From assembly GCF_018446385.1 (NCBI RefSeq), contig NC_055993.1:41847645-41911644 (forward strand): DNA of 64,000 nucleotides. The letters are read 5' to 3'. This document shows positions 45,801 to 59,300 of the stretch, in pieces. The stretch comes from Zingiber officinale (lineage: Eukaryota > Streptophyta > Magnoliopsida > Zingiberales > Zingiberaceae). The translations under genes were made by a program, and so were the position numbers. Below the pieces are notes generated by a model, which made no database searches, was not told the origin of the DNA, and saw nothing but the letters and a program-made list of their open reading frames with translations. Each line of letters starts with the position of its first letter. Within the stretch, counting starts at the first letter, position 1.

Positions 45801-46645
45801 AAGTATCATATTTAAATTACTTAATTAGACCTTTAATTAAATTATTCTCCCACTAAAATGTAAAGCTTGGTAGGAGAAAGTCATGGATGTGGGTAACCAT
45901 AGTCTACCCACAATACTAACTCTAAACCCCAATAGCAATAACATTCAAGTGAGACAGATCCATATTGTACTGCATCTTGAGTTAACTTTGGCTAATCGCC
46001 CAAGATTTAGATATATTAGGTAGGTAAAATTTACCAATTACATCGTATGCAACTCTTGGATAGTTAGGTGAACAAGATTATTTGTTATGTTGCTCATCGA
46101 ATAACCATATGCCTCTAAGTTCTAAATCTTATAGAGGTAACTTAGTTAAGTCGCACCTAAATTTCAATAGTTGAATATCACAATTGTCTTGTCGTACTCT
46201 ACCAAGATAAATTGAGTCACTTTACTTTTACAAACATGTCTACAATTGATCAAGGTAGTAGTGTGTACTAAACTTTGGTAGGCATATTAAATTGGCCTAA
46301 TTATGGTAAAACTAATAATTATACATGCATCACATTCAAGTATGACATACATCAACATATATACAAAATAAGCAAATAAACGTGACATGGTTATGGCTCG
46401 TCTACTACAATCTTCTCAAGCCAATGAGAGGATTGATAAGTCAACCTAGGGGATTGCATCTTCTCCAAATACTTTCTTGGTTGTGATGTATTGTTGGCCT
46501 CTTTTTCAATCGTCATCCAATATTATACTAGCACTATTATAATTTGTATATTACAAAGAAAAGAAACATCGAGTTATATTCAAGGTGAGTTTGGTGAGAA
46601 GAGAAATCCTTTTATAACTTGAAGTATGAAGTTAAAAGGCATAAC
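45801..46645 (-). other. Old Angela leader, cut by the next element
   Basis: Non-coding. It aligns with the leader of the young minus copy (60300-61200), for example GAGTTA.CTTTGGCTAAT and ATCTTCTCAAGCCAATGAGA. It stops at 46645 where the plus-strand Angela LTR begins. The last five bases, ATAAC, are the presumed target duplication. Confidence 0.7.
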
Positions 46646-48486
46646 TGTTAGTTAGAGCCCTAAAGTCAATCATTTGATGATTGTATTATGGACTTGTTGT
46701 ATCATATTCTTATATAAATAAAGGCATTTGTTTTGGTTATTATACTTACTTGTATTGGTGCCAAATAAACTAAGTATAATAGCGTCCTTGAGTAGAAGGT
46801 TCTTACCTATATCAATTGGTTAGTTGAACCGATAGTGAGATGATATAGAGAACACTACTCTTAATCATTCCTAGTCGAGTATTAACATTCAGGGACAATG
46901 TTAATACAATAAGACTAGCATGTAGGTCAACTCGATGACTTGATCTCACAAGTCATGGATATAGAGATATCAAGTTGACACATGGGTATGCATTGGAGAA
47001 TGTATACTGAATGACCCGCCATGAGAAAGTATCATGGATCGTTATATGAGTGTCATATACTTTCTCATGTGGCTATTAGTATGACTACTAGTCCTTAGAC
47101 CTAAAGTCACCATGGTTCCCTACATAAGGAGTTATGTACTTCAAATGTAACCCGTAACTGGGTGGACTATAAAGACGATTACTGGGTATGCAACGAATTA
47201 TGCAGAGGGATGTGAGTGATGTAGATGGGATATATCCCTCCTATATGACGGAAGAGACATCGATATTCTTGATAGAGTGAGACCACTAAGTGCATGGCCA
47301 TGCCCAAATGAGTCAATATGAGATATTAAGCTTATTTGATCGAGTGAGTCTACTTGGAGTTCAAGATTTAGATTGGTCAGAGGATGACATGGTCTATGCC
47401 TCACATTGATCAATCTAGATGTCTAGGATAGAAGGGCACTTGTCATATATTGTGAGGAGTCACAATTAGTAGTCACAAGGTAATGTTGGATCTCAACATT
47501 CTTATAACTTGGGTAGTAATGATGTGTTGCTAGATACCGCTCATTACTTATGCTTCTAAATGGGTTTAGGAGCATTGCCAATGTTATAAGAACCTATAGG
47601 GTCACACACAAAGGGTAATTAGATGGAGATTAGGTTCATTTGATGAACCTAAAGGATTAGGTTCATGTGATGAACCAAATTGGTTTAAGAGTAATCCAAA
47701 TTATGCTAATTGAGTTGGACTCAATTTGGTTCATGTATTAAATGAGTCTAATTTGGACTTAGACTCATTGAATCAATTTAATTCAATGAATAGAGATTCA
47801 TTAAATTAAAATTGACTTGAACCAATGGTTAGATTTGATCAACCATGGGAGAGAAGTGGTCGAGTTTGACTTGACTTGAGAGGAAGATGAAGAGTCAAGT
47901 TTGACTTGACCATTTGCCACCTCATTGGTGAGTTGGCAAGAAGTGGACCAATGATGATGCTCCACATCATCATGGTTACTTAAGTGAGATGCCACCACAT
48001 GGGAGTTACCAAGAGTTGTGACTCTTGGTATCCCATGGAGGTTACAACCTCCACTAAAGTGGTTGGCCACTTTGATTTCATGTGGAGAGTTTCATTTTTT
48101 TGTGGTAACTCCCATCTTCTTCCTCTCTAGTTTTCTTCTTGCTCTCCCTCTCCTCCATTACTGATCTCTAAGGTTGCTAGCACATCCTTAGAGATTTTTC
48201 TCCATCTCTTGCTTGTGTGGATACACATAGAGAAGTGCCTACTTTGACACTTTCGAGATCCGGCGAACCGAGGACGAGCGGGATTGCGAAGGGCTTCGCA
48301 TCAAGGGTATAACCTTTCTTCCTTGTAGATCTAGTTTAGAACTAGTGTAAGAAACTCGTACTCGTAATGTTTTTGAGATTTTAATCTTCGCACGGATCCG
48401 GTGGCGGGGTTTCGGGGTTTCCGCGACGCGAAAAAACGGTTTTCGCGACGCGAAAAAACGGTTTTCGCTGCCCGAATAACCCAACA
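46646..48486 (+). repeat. Plus-strand Angela 5' LTR
   Basis: 1,841 bases from TGTTAGTTAGAGCCC to CCCAACA. A TATA-like box TATATAAATA at 46711-46720 lies only about 65 bases from the LTR start, so the U3 region would be very short. The region 47198-47413 gives an open frame on the reverse strand that recurs in every LTR of the family. It has no domain and is conserved only as part of the LTR. Confidence 0.95.
46711..46720 (+). promoter_or_regulatory. TATA-like box of the Angela 5' LTR
   Basis: TATATAAATA followed by AAGGCATTTG. The same element is at 53710-53719 in the 3' LTR and, on the minus strand, at 63601-63612 in the nested copy. Confidence 0.55.
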
Positions 48487-48487
48487 G

Positions 48488-48500
48488 TGGTATCAGAGCC
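48488..48500 (+). promoter_or_regulatory. Primer-binding site, plus-strand Angela
   Basis: TGGTATCAGAGCC, one base after the LTR end, complementary to the 3' end of initiator tRNA-Met. Confidence 0.9.
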
Positions 48501-50102
48501 ACGTGCGAAGACTTGTACGAGTTTATTTTGATTTTTATGAAAAATATAACTTCTGTGATTTTCTGTAAATTTAAGTTTTTATGGTTTTTTATGAGTAATT
48601 TTCTCGTAGAAGCGAAGCACAAGTGTTTATACACTTGTAGGCTTCGACTACCGAGAAGATTTTTCTGAAACGGCAAGGTTTCGCCCCAAAACTTTTTGGG
48701 ACAGCGGACTAAGGCGTTGTAGGATCGCTTAGGGACACTCGTGATGGTTAGATCGCGGGTAGGGGCGCTGCCCCTGGCCCCACAAGGGGATTCGTTCCGC
48801 GATTGCGCCCGAAAACCACTAAATGGGACCGCCGGGAAATTTTACTCGTAAAAATTATAAAAATTAATATTAAAATTACAGAAAATTATGGAAATTACAT
48901 AATTTAGAATTATATATAATTTGTGATAGTCATGGCCCAAAAGACCCAATCTGATTGGATTTGTGTTGTAATTCATATTACGGCCTGCGCGCCGTCATTT
49001 GTGTTGTGCGTGTTGTACATTTGATTCGCGACCTGCGCGTCGTGCCTTTCTCTATTATATATTCTTGTTGTAAATTAGTTTAGACTCGAATGTAACTCGA
49101 GTTTCAAAAATTGTAATATACAAAATTGGAGCGGTGGAAGGTCCACTCGAGACGAAGTTACGAGGAGGGTGCGAGCAACACAAGGTGGTCAAAGGGAGGA
49201 GCTTGAGAAGCTGTTGACCTTAGGTTGACCATCCGATCTTCTCATTGGCTTGAGAAGATCGTAGTAGGGCCATGACTAATCACAAATAGTATAATTAATT
49301 GCTTGTGTGTGTGTATTTGATGCATGCTAGTAAAGTAGTTAATTAGCGCCTTAACGATTCGATTCGATCAATCGCGTATATGATACATCTCGACGATTAG
49401 ATTAGATCTAAGTCGCGCACATGATGCACCTCCTCTACGATTAGATTAGATCTAAATCGAGTATATGATACACATCGTCGATTAGATTAGATCTAAATCG
49501 CGTCAACTCTAAAATGTCTACCATGCCGTGATACCTATCACTACCTCGATCACATGTGTTGTTGAATCTGCCAAAGTAGAGCAACACATATTATCTTGGT
49601 AGGGTACGGAGGGGCAATCTTGGTCCCGCCTATAAACGCATGGGTGAGTACAACTCAATTAGATTGAGTAACTAGTTAACTCGATTGGATCGAGTAAAAC
49701 TATAGGCATATTTCCAATGGTTCGAATATAGGACATAATCACATTTATATTAATTCTTGGGCATATTAGCCAAAGCTAACTCAAGTTTTAATATAACTGC
49801 GGATAATGATCCTATAAACAAGAGTTGCATAGTGATGTAATTAGTAAATTGTTACCTACCGATCATACTAAGTCTTGAGCGATTTAGTCAAAGCTAACTC
49901 AAGGCGTAGTATGATGTGAATCTTGTCCCACACGAATTATAGCTAGTTGGTTAGAATCTAGTAAGTGTGGTTTGACCACATCACTCACTTGATTCTACAA
50001 AAATTATATAATTCAGTGGGAGCATCATTTAGTTAAAGGCCTAATTAAATGGTTTAAAAGAATATGATATTCATTTTCTGCATTTATCTGTTGTAGATAA
50101 CC
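48501..50102 (+). other. Untranslated leader of plus-strand Angela
   Basis: 1.6 kb without coding potential. It contains repeats of the type GATTAGATTAGATCTAA (49395-49500) that also occur in the nested copy's leader at 60830-60965. No RNA gene is recognised. Confidence 0.6.
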
Positions 50103-53100
50103 ATGACGTCGAATACTAACTCTTTCTCCCTGCGTTCTGTCCTTAAGAAGGACAAGCTCAACGGAGCAAATTTCCTGGACTGGTACAGGAACTTGAGAAT
50201 AGTTCTCACCCAGGAACGTAAACTGTACGTCCTGGAGCAGCCCATTCCCGAGGCACCTCCAGCCACTGCCACGCGAGCTGATCGTGATGCTTACAAGAAG
50301 CATCAAGATGACGCATTAGATGTGTCATGTCTTATGCTCGCAACCATGAACTCTGAGCTTTAGAAGCAACATGAGTTGATGACTACTTATGATATAGTTG
50401 AACATCTTCGTCAACTGTATCAAGGACAAGCAGGGCACTGGAAGAGGAACTTCACAGGATACCTGGAAGATCTTAAGAAGAAGAGAAATAAGATTTCTAC
50501 TTCAAGTATAAATGTTATAGAAGTCAACCTCTCTATTTCTTCATCGTGGGTATTAGATACCGGATGTGCTTCTCACATTTGTACTAATATACAAGCGCTG
50601 AGAAATAGCAAAGCATTGACAAAGGGCAAGATAGACCTACGAGTAGGCAATGGAGCACGGGTTGCTGCTGTTGCTGTAGGAACTTATTATCTATCTCTTC
50701 TCTCTGGGCTTGTATTAGAGTTGGATGATTGTTGTTATGTGTCTGCATTAACTAAGAACATAATTTCAGTTTCTTGTTTGGACAAGAAAGGTTTCTCTTT
50801 TATAATTAAGGATAAATGTTGTTCTGTTTATTTAAAAGATATGTTCTATTGTAGTGCACCTCTGATGAACGGACTCTACATTCTAGACCTTGAAAGCCCA
50901 ATCTATAACATAAATACCAAAAGGTTCAAGTGAAATGACATGAACTAAACCTATCTCTGGCACTGTCGCTTAGGTCATATAAATGACAAGCACTTATCCC
51001 AGCTCCATAAGGATGGTTTGCTGGACTCATTTGATTTTGAATCTTATGAGACATACGAGTCATGCCTACTAGGCAAGATGACCAAGACTCCCTTTAGTGG
51101 GCATAGTGAGAGAGCGAATGACTTGTCAGGTCTTATACATAGTGATGTATGTGGTCCTTTCAATGTCGCTGCTAGAGGCGGTTATAGGTACTTCATCACA
51201 TTTACTGATGACTTCAGTAGATATGGTTATGTGTACTTGATGACACATAAGTCTGAATCCTTTGAAAAGTTCAAAGAATTCAAGAATGAAGTACAGAACC
51301 AGCTTGGCAAGAGTATTAAGATACTTCGATCAGATCGAGGTGGAGAATACCTTAGCCATGAGTTTCGTAACTACCTAGCTGAGTGTGAGATTCTATCCCA
51401 ACTCACTCCTCCTGGAACACCACAATGGAATGGTGTGTCTGAAAGGAGGAATCGTACCTTATTAGATATGGTACGATCTATGATGAGTCACACAGATCTT
51501 CCGGCATACCTTTGGGGCTATACTCTAGACACGACAGCTTTTATACTCAACCGAGTTCCATCAAAGGTCGTGATAATGACACCATATAGGATATGAACTG
51601 GGAGAGATGCCCAGGTGCCTTTCATGAGGATTTGGGGTTGTGAGGCTTACGTACGACGTCAAGTCTCAGACAAATTAGAACCCAAATCCGACAAGTGCTA
51701 CTTTATTGGATATCCCAAGGAAACTAAGGGATATTACTTCTACATTCCCAGTCAGCACAAGGTAGTTGTGGCAAAGAATGGGGTCTTTCTAGAAAGGGAC
51801 TTTGTTTCTAGAAAGACTAGTGAGAGCACGTTCGATCTTGAAGAAGTTCAAGATGCAAACAATAGCACTGAAGCCTCGATGGAAGTTGAACTGGAACCAC
51901 AAAGTGTTGTGGATGTTGTTGTTCCACAAAGAGTTGAGGAACAACAACCAGTTCAAGTAGACATACCTCTTCGCAGGTATGATAGGGTACGTCGTCAGCT
52001 TGAGAGATACTCATTTATCTTGTCTGACCATGATGACGTTGTGCTCATAGAGGATGAACCTATCACCTATCAGGAAGCTGTGATGAGACCAGATTCCGAG
52101 AAATGGCTTGAGGCCATGAGATCCGAAATGGAATCCATGCACACCAACCAAGTATGAACTTTGGTTGATCCACCTGAAGGGGTAAAACCCATAGGGTGTA
52201 AGTGGGTGTTTAAGAGAAAGACTGACATGGATGGACTTATCTATAAGGGTTACTTGGTAGCTAAAGGTTTCAAGCATATTCATGGTATTGACTATGATGA
52301 AACCTTTTCTCCAGTAGTGTTGTTTAAGTCCATTCGGATCATGCTTGCTATTGCAGTTTACCATGACTATGAGATATGGCAGATGGATGTCAAAACCGTG
52401 TTTCTGAATGGAAACCTGCTCGAGGATGTGTACATGTCACAACCTGAGGGTTTTGAAGATCCACAGTATACTAGCAGAGTATGCAAGTTGCATAGGTCTA
52501 TTTATGGACTAAAGCAAGCTTCTCGGAGGTGGAATCTTCGATTCAATGATGCAATCAAATAGTTTGGTTTCATCAAGAACGAAGATGAGCCTTGTGTCTA
52601 CAAGAAGTTTATAGGGGATATAGTTGTCTTCCTCATATTGTATGTGGATGACATACTACTCATTGGGAAGGACATCCCTTTGCTTCAGTCTGTCAAGACC
52701 TGGCTAAGGAGTTGCTTCTCAATGAAGTACTTAGGTGAAGCATCCCGTATTCTAGGGAGACAGATCTATAGAGATAGATCTAAGAGATTGCTTGGCCTAA
52801 GTCAGAGTACATATATTGACAAGGTACTCCTTCGGTTTGCCATGCAGAACTCCAAGAAGGGATTTCTGCCGATGTCACATGGCGTGAGTCTTTCGAAGAC
52901 TCAAGGTCCCTCTTCTAGAGAGGAGAGAGACCGCATGGATCAAATCCCTTATGCCTCAGCCATAGGATCGATCATGTACGCCATGCTATGTACTCGACCT
53001 GATGTCTCGTACGCTTTGAGCATGACGAGCAGATACCAGTCAGATCCAGGTGAAAGTCACTGGATAGCGGTCAAGAATATTCTTAAGTACTTAAGAAGGA

Positions 53101-53630
53101 CTAAAGAATATTTCTTGATATATGGAGGCAATGATGAGCTAGCTGTAAAGGGTTACAGTGATGCTAGCTTCCAGACCGACCAGGATGACTATAGATCGCA
53201 GTCGGGGTTCGTGTTTTGCATTAATGGTGGTGTTGTGAGCTGGAAGAGTTCGAAGCAGGACACAGTAGCTGATTCTATGACAGAGGCCGAGTATATTGCT
53301 GCATCAGAGGCAGCAAAGGAGGCAGTTTGGATTCGCAAGTTCATCACTGAACTTGGGGTGGTTCCTAGCATTGTTGACCCTATTGAGCTCTATTGTGACA
53401 ACAATGGAGCTATAGCACAGGCGAAGGAACCTCGCTCACACCAGCGGACCAAACACATACTACGGCGCTTCCATCTCATTCGAGAGATCATCGAGAGAGG
53501 AGATGTGAAGATTTGTAGAGTACCTACAGAGGCTAACATCGCAGATCCCTTGACCAAGGCTTTGGCACAGAGGAAGCATGATGGTCACACTAGGTCATTT
53601 AGGCTTAGAGCCTACACTGATTGGCACTAG
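50103..53630 (+). pseudogene. Plus-strand Angela gag-pol
   Basis: Gag starts at ATG 50103 (MTSNTNSFSLRSVLKKDKLN). A TAG at 50361-50363 stands where the nested copy has Gln. An in-frame deletion of about 430 bp joins QLYQGQA directly to GHWKRN near 50435, removing the gag C-terminal half and the first cysteines of the zinc knuckle. Protease WVLDTGCASHIC follows, then two stops near 50931-50950, integrase in 51018-51596 (LIHSDVCGPF, RSDRGGEY, VSERRNRT, so the DDE triad is kept), TGA 51594-51596, the RT start with TGA 52155-52157 and a stop at 52560-52562, then [11 protein letters not shown] (about 52639) and RNase H to 53630. Gag cannot pack RNA normally without its zinc knuckle, so the copy is defective. 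The domain order is that of Copia; the clade call rests on sequence style and LTR length. Confidence 0.9.
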
Positions 53631-53631
53631 T

Positions 53632-53644
53632 GCTAGTGGGAGAT
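53632..53644 (+). promoter_or_regulatory. Polypurine tract, plus-strand Angela
   Basis: GCTAGTGGGAGAT directly before the 3' LTR start TGTTAGC at 53645. The core GTGGGAGA is kept in the nested copy. Confidence 0.85.
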
Positions 53645-54489
53645 TGTTAGCTAGAGCCCTAGAACCAATCATTTGATGATTGTATTTTTGGACTTATTGT
53701 ATCATATTCTATATAAATAAAGGCATTTGGATTTTGGTTATTATACTTACTTGTATTGGTGCCAAATAAACTAAGTATAATAATGTCCTTGAGTAGATGG
53801 TTCTCACCTATATCAATCGGTTAGTTGAACCGATAGTGAGATGATATAGGGAACACTACTCTTAAACATTCCTAGTCGAGTATTAACATTTAGGGACAAT
53901 GTTAATGCAATAAGACTAGCATGTAGGTCAACTGGATAACTTGATCTCACAAGTCATGGATATAGAGATATCAAGTTGACACATGGGTATGCATTGGAGA
54001 ATGTATACTGAATGACCCGCCATGAGAAAGTATCATGGATCGTTATATGAGTGTCATATACTTTCTCATGTGGCTATTAGTATGACTACTAGTCCTTAGA
54101 CCTGAAGTCACCATGGTTCCCTACATAAGGAGTTATGTACTTTGGTTTCGTCAAACGTCACCCGTAACTGGGTGGACTATAAAGGCGATTACTGGGTATG
54201 TAACGAATTATGAAGAGGGATGTGAGTGATGTAGATGGGATCTATCCCTCCTATATGACGGGAGAGACATCGATATTCTTGATAGAGTGAGACCACTAAG
54301 TGCATGGTCATGCCCAAATGAGTCAATATGAGATATTGAGCTCATTTGATCGAGTGAGTCTACTTGGAGTTCAAGATTTAGATTGGTCAGAGGATGACAT
54401 GGTCTATGCCTCACATTGATCAATCTAGATGTTTAGGATAGAAGGACACTTGTCATATATTGTGAGGAGTCACAATTAGTAGTCACAAG
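53645..54489 (+). repeat. Plus-strand Angela 3' LTR, first part
   Basis: Matches the first 845 bases of the 5' LTR. It includes a segment near 54140 (TTGGTTTCGTCAAACGTCAC) that is shortened in the 5' LTR near 47130. It ends at ACAAG (54485-54489), the left copy of the target duplication of the nested element. Confidence 0.93.
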
Positions 54490-56325
54490 TGTTGGGTTTT
54501 TCGGGCCGCGAAAACTGCTTTTTCGCGTCGCGGAAACCCCGAATCACCCTAGCCAATGGATCTCGTGCGAAGAAAAATTTGAAAACATACGAGTACGAGT
54601 TACAAAACTTCTATATCTACATGATGAAGATCTTTACCCTTGTTGCGTGCCCTTTTGCGTATCCCGCTCGTCCTCGGTACGCCGGATCTCGAAGTTGTCA
54701 ATGTAGACAACTCTCTACACGTATCCACACGAACACACTAGGTGGAGGTGACCAAAAACCAAGGTGTGCTAGCACCTATGTGGTTCGGCCAAGGAAGGAG
54801 GAGAGGGAGAGCTTGAAAGGAAGAAGATGCAAAATTCCACACTTGAATGAATAATGAAAATCAATTCACACCCCATTCAAAATGTGGTCGGCCACCTTTC
54901 TCATGTGTAACTCCCCTCATTAATGCATTAAGTTGTCATCAAGGAGAGAATGTAACCTCCATGAGGTGGCACTCACTAGTAACTCCCATAAGGTGGCAAC
55001 CATGATGATGTGGAGTAACATCATTAGTCCACATCAATGCCAACTCACCAATGAGGTGGCATAAAGTCAAGTCAAACTAGACTTTTAATCTTCCTCTCAA
55101 GTCAAGTCAAACTTGACCAAATCTCTTCCATGGTTGATCTAATCTGACCATTTGATTCAAGCCAATTTAATATATAATGAATCTAATTCATTAAATTAAA
55201 TTGATTCAATGAGTCATAATCTAAATTAGACTCATTGAACACATGAATCAACTTGAGTCCAACTCAAGTTAGCCCAATTAGGATTACTCTTAATCCAATT
55301 TGATTCATCAAATGAATCTAATCCTCTTGGTTCATCATATGAACCTAATCTCCATCTAATTGTCCTTAGTGTGTGACCCTATAGGTTCTTGTAACGTTGG
55401 CAATGCCCTAAACCCATTTAGGAGCATAAGTAATGAGCGGTATCTAGCAACACATCATTACTACCCAAGTTACAAGAATGTCGAGATCCGACATCACCTT
55501 GTGACTACTAATTATGACTCCTCACAAAATATGACAAGTGTCCTTCTATCCTAGACATCTAGATTGATCAATGTGAGGCATAGACCGTGTCATCCTCTGA
55601 CCAATCTAAATCTTGAACTTCAAGTAGACTCACTAAATCAAATGAGCTCAATATCCTATATTGACTCATTTGGGCATGGCCATGTACTTCGTGGTCTTAC
55701 TCTATCAAGAATACCGATGTCTCTCCCGTCATATAGGAGGGATAGATCCCATTTACATCACTCACATCCCTCTGCATAATTTGATATATACCCAGTAATC
55801 GCCTTTATAGTCCACCCAGTTACGGGTGACGTTTGACGAAACCAAAGTACATAACTCCTTATGTAGGGATCTATGGTGACTTCAGGTCTAAGGACTAATA
55901 ATCATACTAATAGCCACATGAGAAAGTATATGACACTCATATAACGATCCATGATACTTTCTCATGGCGGGTCATTCAGTATACATTCTCTAATGTATAC
56001 CCATGTGTCAACTTGATATCTCTATATCCATGACTTGTGAGATCAAGTCATCCAGTTGACCTACATGCTAGTCTTATTGCATTAACATTGTCCTTGAATG
56101 TTAATACTCGACTAGGTTCCCTATATCATCTCACTATCGGTTCAATTAACCGATTGATATAGGTGAGAACCATCTACTCAAGGACATTATTATACTTAGT
56201 TTATTTGGCACCAATACAAGTAAGTATAATAACTAAAATCCAAATACCTTTATTTATATAGAATATGATACAATAAGTCCAAAAATACAATCATCAAATG
56301 ATTGGCTCTAGGGCTCTAGCTAACA
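54490..56325 (-). repeat. Nested Angela 3' LTR (left)
   Basis: 1,836 bases, from TGTTGGGTTTTTCGGG to GCTAACA. It is nearly identical to 61827-63677. The main difference is a deletion of about 16 bases after CTCGACTAGG near 56116. Confidence 0.96.
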
Positions 56326-56338
56326 ATCTCCCACTAGC
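56326..56338 (-). promoter_or_regulatory. Polypurine tract, nested Angela
   Basis: The minus strand reads GCTAGTGGGAGAT directly before the LTR start TGTTAGC. Confidence 0.85.
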
Positions 56339-56339
56339 A

Positions 56340-59300
56340 CTAGTGCCAATCAGTGTAGGCTCTAAGCCTAAATGACCTAGTGTGACCATCATGCTTCCTC
56401 TGTGCCAAAGCCTTGGTCAAGGGATCTGCGATGTTAGCCTCTGTAGGTACTCTGCAAATCTTCACATCTCCTCTCTCGATGATCTCTCGAATGAGATGGA
56501 AGCGCTGTAGTATGTGTTTGGTCCGCTGGTGTGAGCGAGGTTCCTTCGCCTGTGCTATAGCTCCATTGTTGTCACAATAGAGCTCAATAGGGTCAGCAAT
56601 GCTAGGAGCCACCCCAAGTTCAGTGATGAACTTGCGAATCCAAACTCCCTCCTTTGCTGCCTCTGATGTAGCAATATACTCGGCCTCTGTCGTAGAATCA
56701 GCTACTGTGTCCTGCCTCAAACTCTTCCAGCTCACAGCACCACCATTAATGCAAAATACGAACCCCGACTGCGATCTATAGTCATCCTGATCGGTCTGGA
56801 AGCTAGCATCACTGTAACCCTTTACAGCTAGCTCATCATTGCCTCCATATATCAAGAAATATTCTTTAGTCCTTCTTAAGTACTTAAGAATATTCTTGAC
56901 CGCTATCCAGTGACTTTCACCTGGATCTGAATGGTATCTGCTCGTCATGCTCATAGCGTACGAGACATCAGGTCGAGTACATAGCATGGCGTACATGATC
57001 GATCCTATGGCTGAGGCATAAGGGATCTGATCCATGCGGTCTCTCTCCTCTCTAGAAGAGGGACCTTGAGTCTTCGAAAGACTCACGCCATGTGACATCG
57101 GCAGAAATCCCTTCTTGGAATTCTGCATGGCAAACCGAAGGAGTACCTTGTCAATGTATGTACTCTGACTTAGGCCAAGCAATCTCTTAGATCTATCTCT
57201 ATAGATCTATATTCCTAGAATGCGGGATGCCTCACTTAAGTCCTTTATTGAGAAGCAACTCCCTAGCCAGGTCTTGATAGACTGAAGCATAGGGATGTCC
57301 TTCCCAATGAGTAGTATGTCATCCACAAACAATATGAGGAAGACAACTATATCCCCTACAACCTTCTTGTAGACACAAGGCTCATCTTCGTTCTTGATGA
57401 AACCAAACTGTTCGATTGCATCATCGAATCGAAGATTCCAGCTCCAAGAAGCTTGCTTTAGTCCATAAATGGACCTATGCAGCTTGCATACTCTGCTAGT
57501 ATGCTGTGGATCTACAAAACCCTCAGGTTGTGTCATGTACACATCCTCGAGCAGGTTTCCATTCAGAAACGCGGTTTTGACATCCATCTGTCATATCTCA
57601 TAGTCATGGTAGGCTGCAATAGCAAGCATGATCCGAATGGACTTAAACATCGCTACTGGAGAAAAGGTCTCATCATAGTCAATACCATGAATCTGTTTGA
57701 AACCTTTAGCTACCAAGCGACCCTTATAAATAAGTCCATCCATGTCAGTCTTTCTCTTAAAAACCCACTTGCACCCTATGGGTTTTACCCCTTCAGGTGG
57801 ATCAACCAAAGTCCAAACTTGGTTTGTGTACATGGATTCCATCTCGGATCTCATGGCCTCTAGCCATTTCTCGGAATCTGGTCTCATCACAGCTTCCTGA
57901 TAGGTGGTAGGCTCATCCTCTATGAGCACAATGTCATCATGGTTAGACAAGAGAAATAAGTATCTCTCAGGCTGACGACGTACCCTATCAGACCTGCGAA
58001 GAGGTATGTCTACATGAACTGGTTGTTGTTCCTCAACTCCTTGTGGAACAACATCATCCACAACACTTTGTGGTTCCAGTTTGACTTCCATCGAGGCATC
58101 AGTGCTATTGTTCGCAACTTGAACTTCTTCAAGATCGAACGTGCTCCCACTAGTCTTTCTAGAAACAAAGTCCCTTTCTAGAAAGACCCCAGTCTTTGCC
58201 ACAACTACCTTGTGCTGACTGGGAATGTAGAAGTAATATCCCTTAGTTTCCTTGGGATATCCAATGAAATAGCACTTGTTAGATTTGGGTCCTAATTTGT
58301 CTGAGACTTGACGTCGTACGTAAGCCTCACAACCCCAAATCCTCATGAAAGGCACCTGGGCATCTCTCCCAGTTCATATCCTATATGGTGTCATTATCAC
58401 GACCTTTGATGGAACTCGGTTGAGTATAAAAGCTGTCGTGTCTAGAGTATAGCCCCAAAGGTATGCCGGAAGATCTGTGTGACTCATCATAGATCGTACC
58501 ATATCTAATAAGGTACGATTCCTCCTTTCGGACACACCATTCCATTGTGGTGTTCCAGGAGGAGCGAGTTGGGATAGAATCTCACACTCAGCTAGGTAGT
58601 CACGAAACTCATGGCTAAGGTATTCTCCACCTCGATCTGATCGAAGTATCTTAATACTCTTGCCAAGCTGGTTCTGTACTTCATTCTTGAATTCTTTGAA
58701 CTTTTCAAAGGATTCAGACTTATGTGTCATCAAGTACACATAACCATATCTACTGAAATCATCAGTAAATGTGATGAAGTACCTATAACCGCCTTTAGCA
58801 GCAACATTGAAAGGGCCACATACATCACTATGTATGAGTCCTAACAAATCAGTTGCTCTCTCGCTGTGACCACTAAAGGGAGTCTTGGTCATCTTGCCTC
58901 GTAGGCATGACTCGCATATCTTATATGATTCAAAATCAAATGAGTCCAACAAACCATCCTTATGGAGCTGGGATAAGCGCTTGTCATTTATATGACCTAA
59001 GCGACAGTGTCAAAGGTTGGTTTGGTTCATGTCATTAGACTTGAACCTCTTGGTATTTACGTTATAGATAGGGCTCTCAAGGTCTAGAATATAGAGTCCG
59101 TTTATCAGAGGTGCAATACAATAGAACATATCGTTTAAATAGATGGAACAACATTTGTTCTTTATAGTAAACGAGAAACCTTTCTTGTCCAAACAAGAAA
59201 CTGATATAATGTTCTTAGTTAATGTAGGCACATAACAACAATCGACTAACTCTAGTACAAGCCCAGAGGGCAGAGATAAAAAGTAAGTCCCTACAGCAAC

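Larger units (their letters stand above)
38360..46645 (-). mobile_element. Old Angela-type Copia element, split by a solo LTR
   Basis: The minus-strand order is leader (45801-46645), gag, zinc knuckle, integrase, RT, RNase H, polypurine tract (about 38571) and LTR remnant (38360-38570). It matches the younger copies at 46646-64000 throughout but is much more diverged. It is interrupted by 39479-42700. Its 5' LTR and primer site are absent because the plus-strand Angela copy inserted in its leader at 46646; they should lie beyond the window. Confidence 0.85.

Noticed and set aside
47198..47413. Conserved 71-residue frame MINVRHRPCHPLTNLNLELQ
   Set aside because: It recurs in reverse at 54208-54423 and forward at 55564-55779 and 62899-63114 only because these are copies of the same LTR; no start context or domain supports a gene.
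54489..54854. Frame containing MMKIFTLVACPFAYPARPRY, repeated at 61956-62189
   Set aside because: Lies in corresponding LTR positions; duplicated with the LTR and shows no domain.
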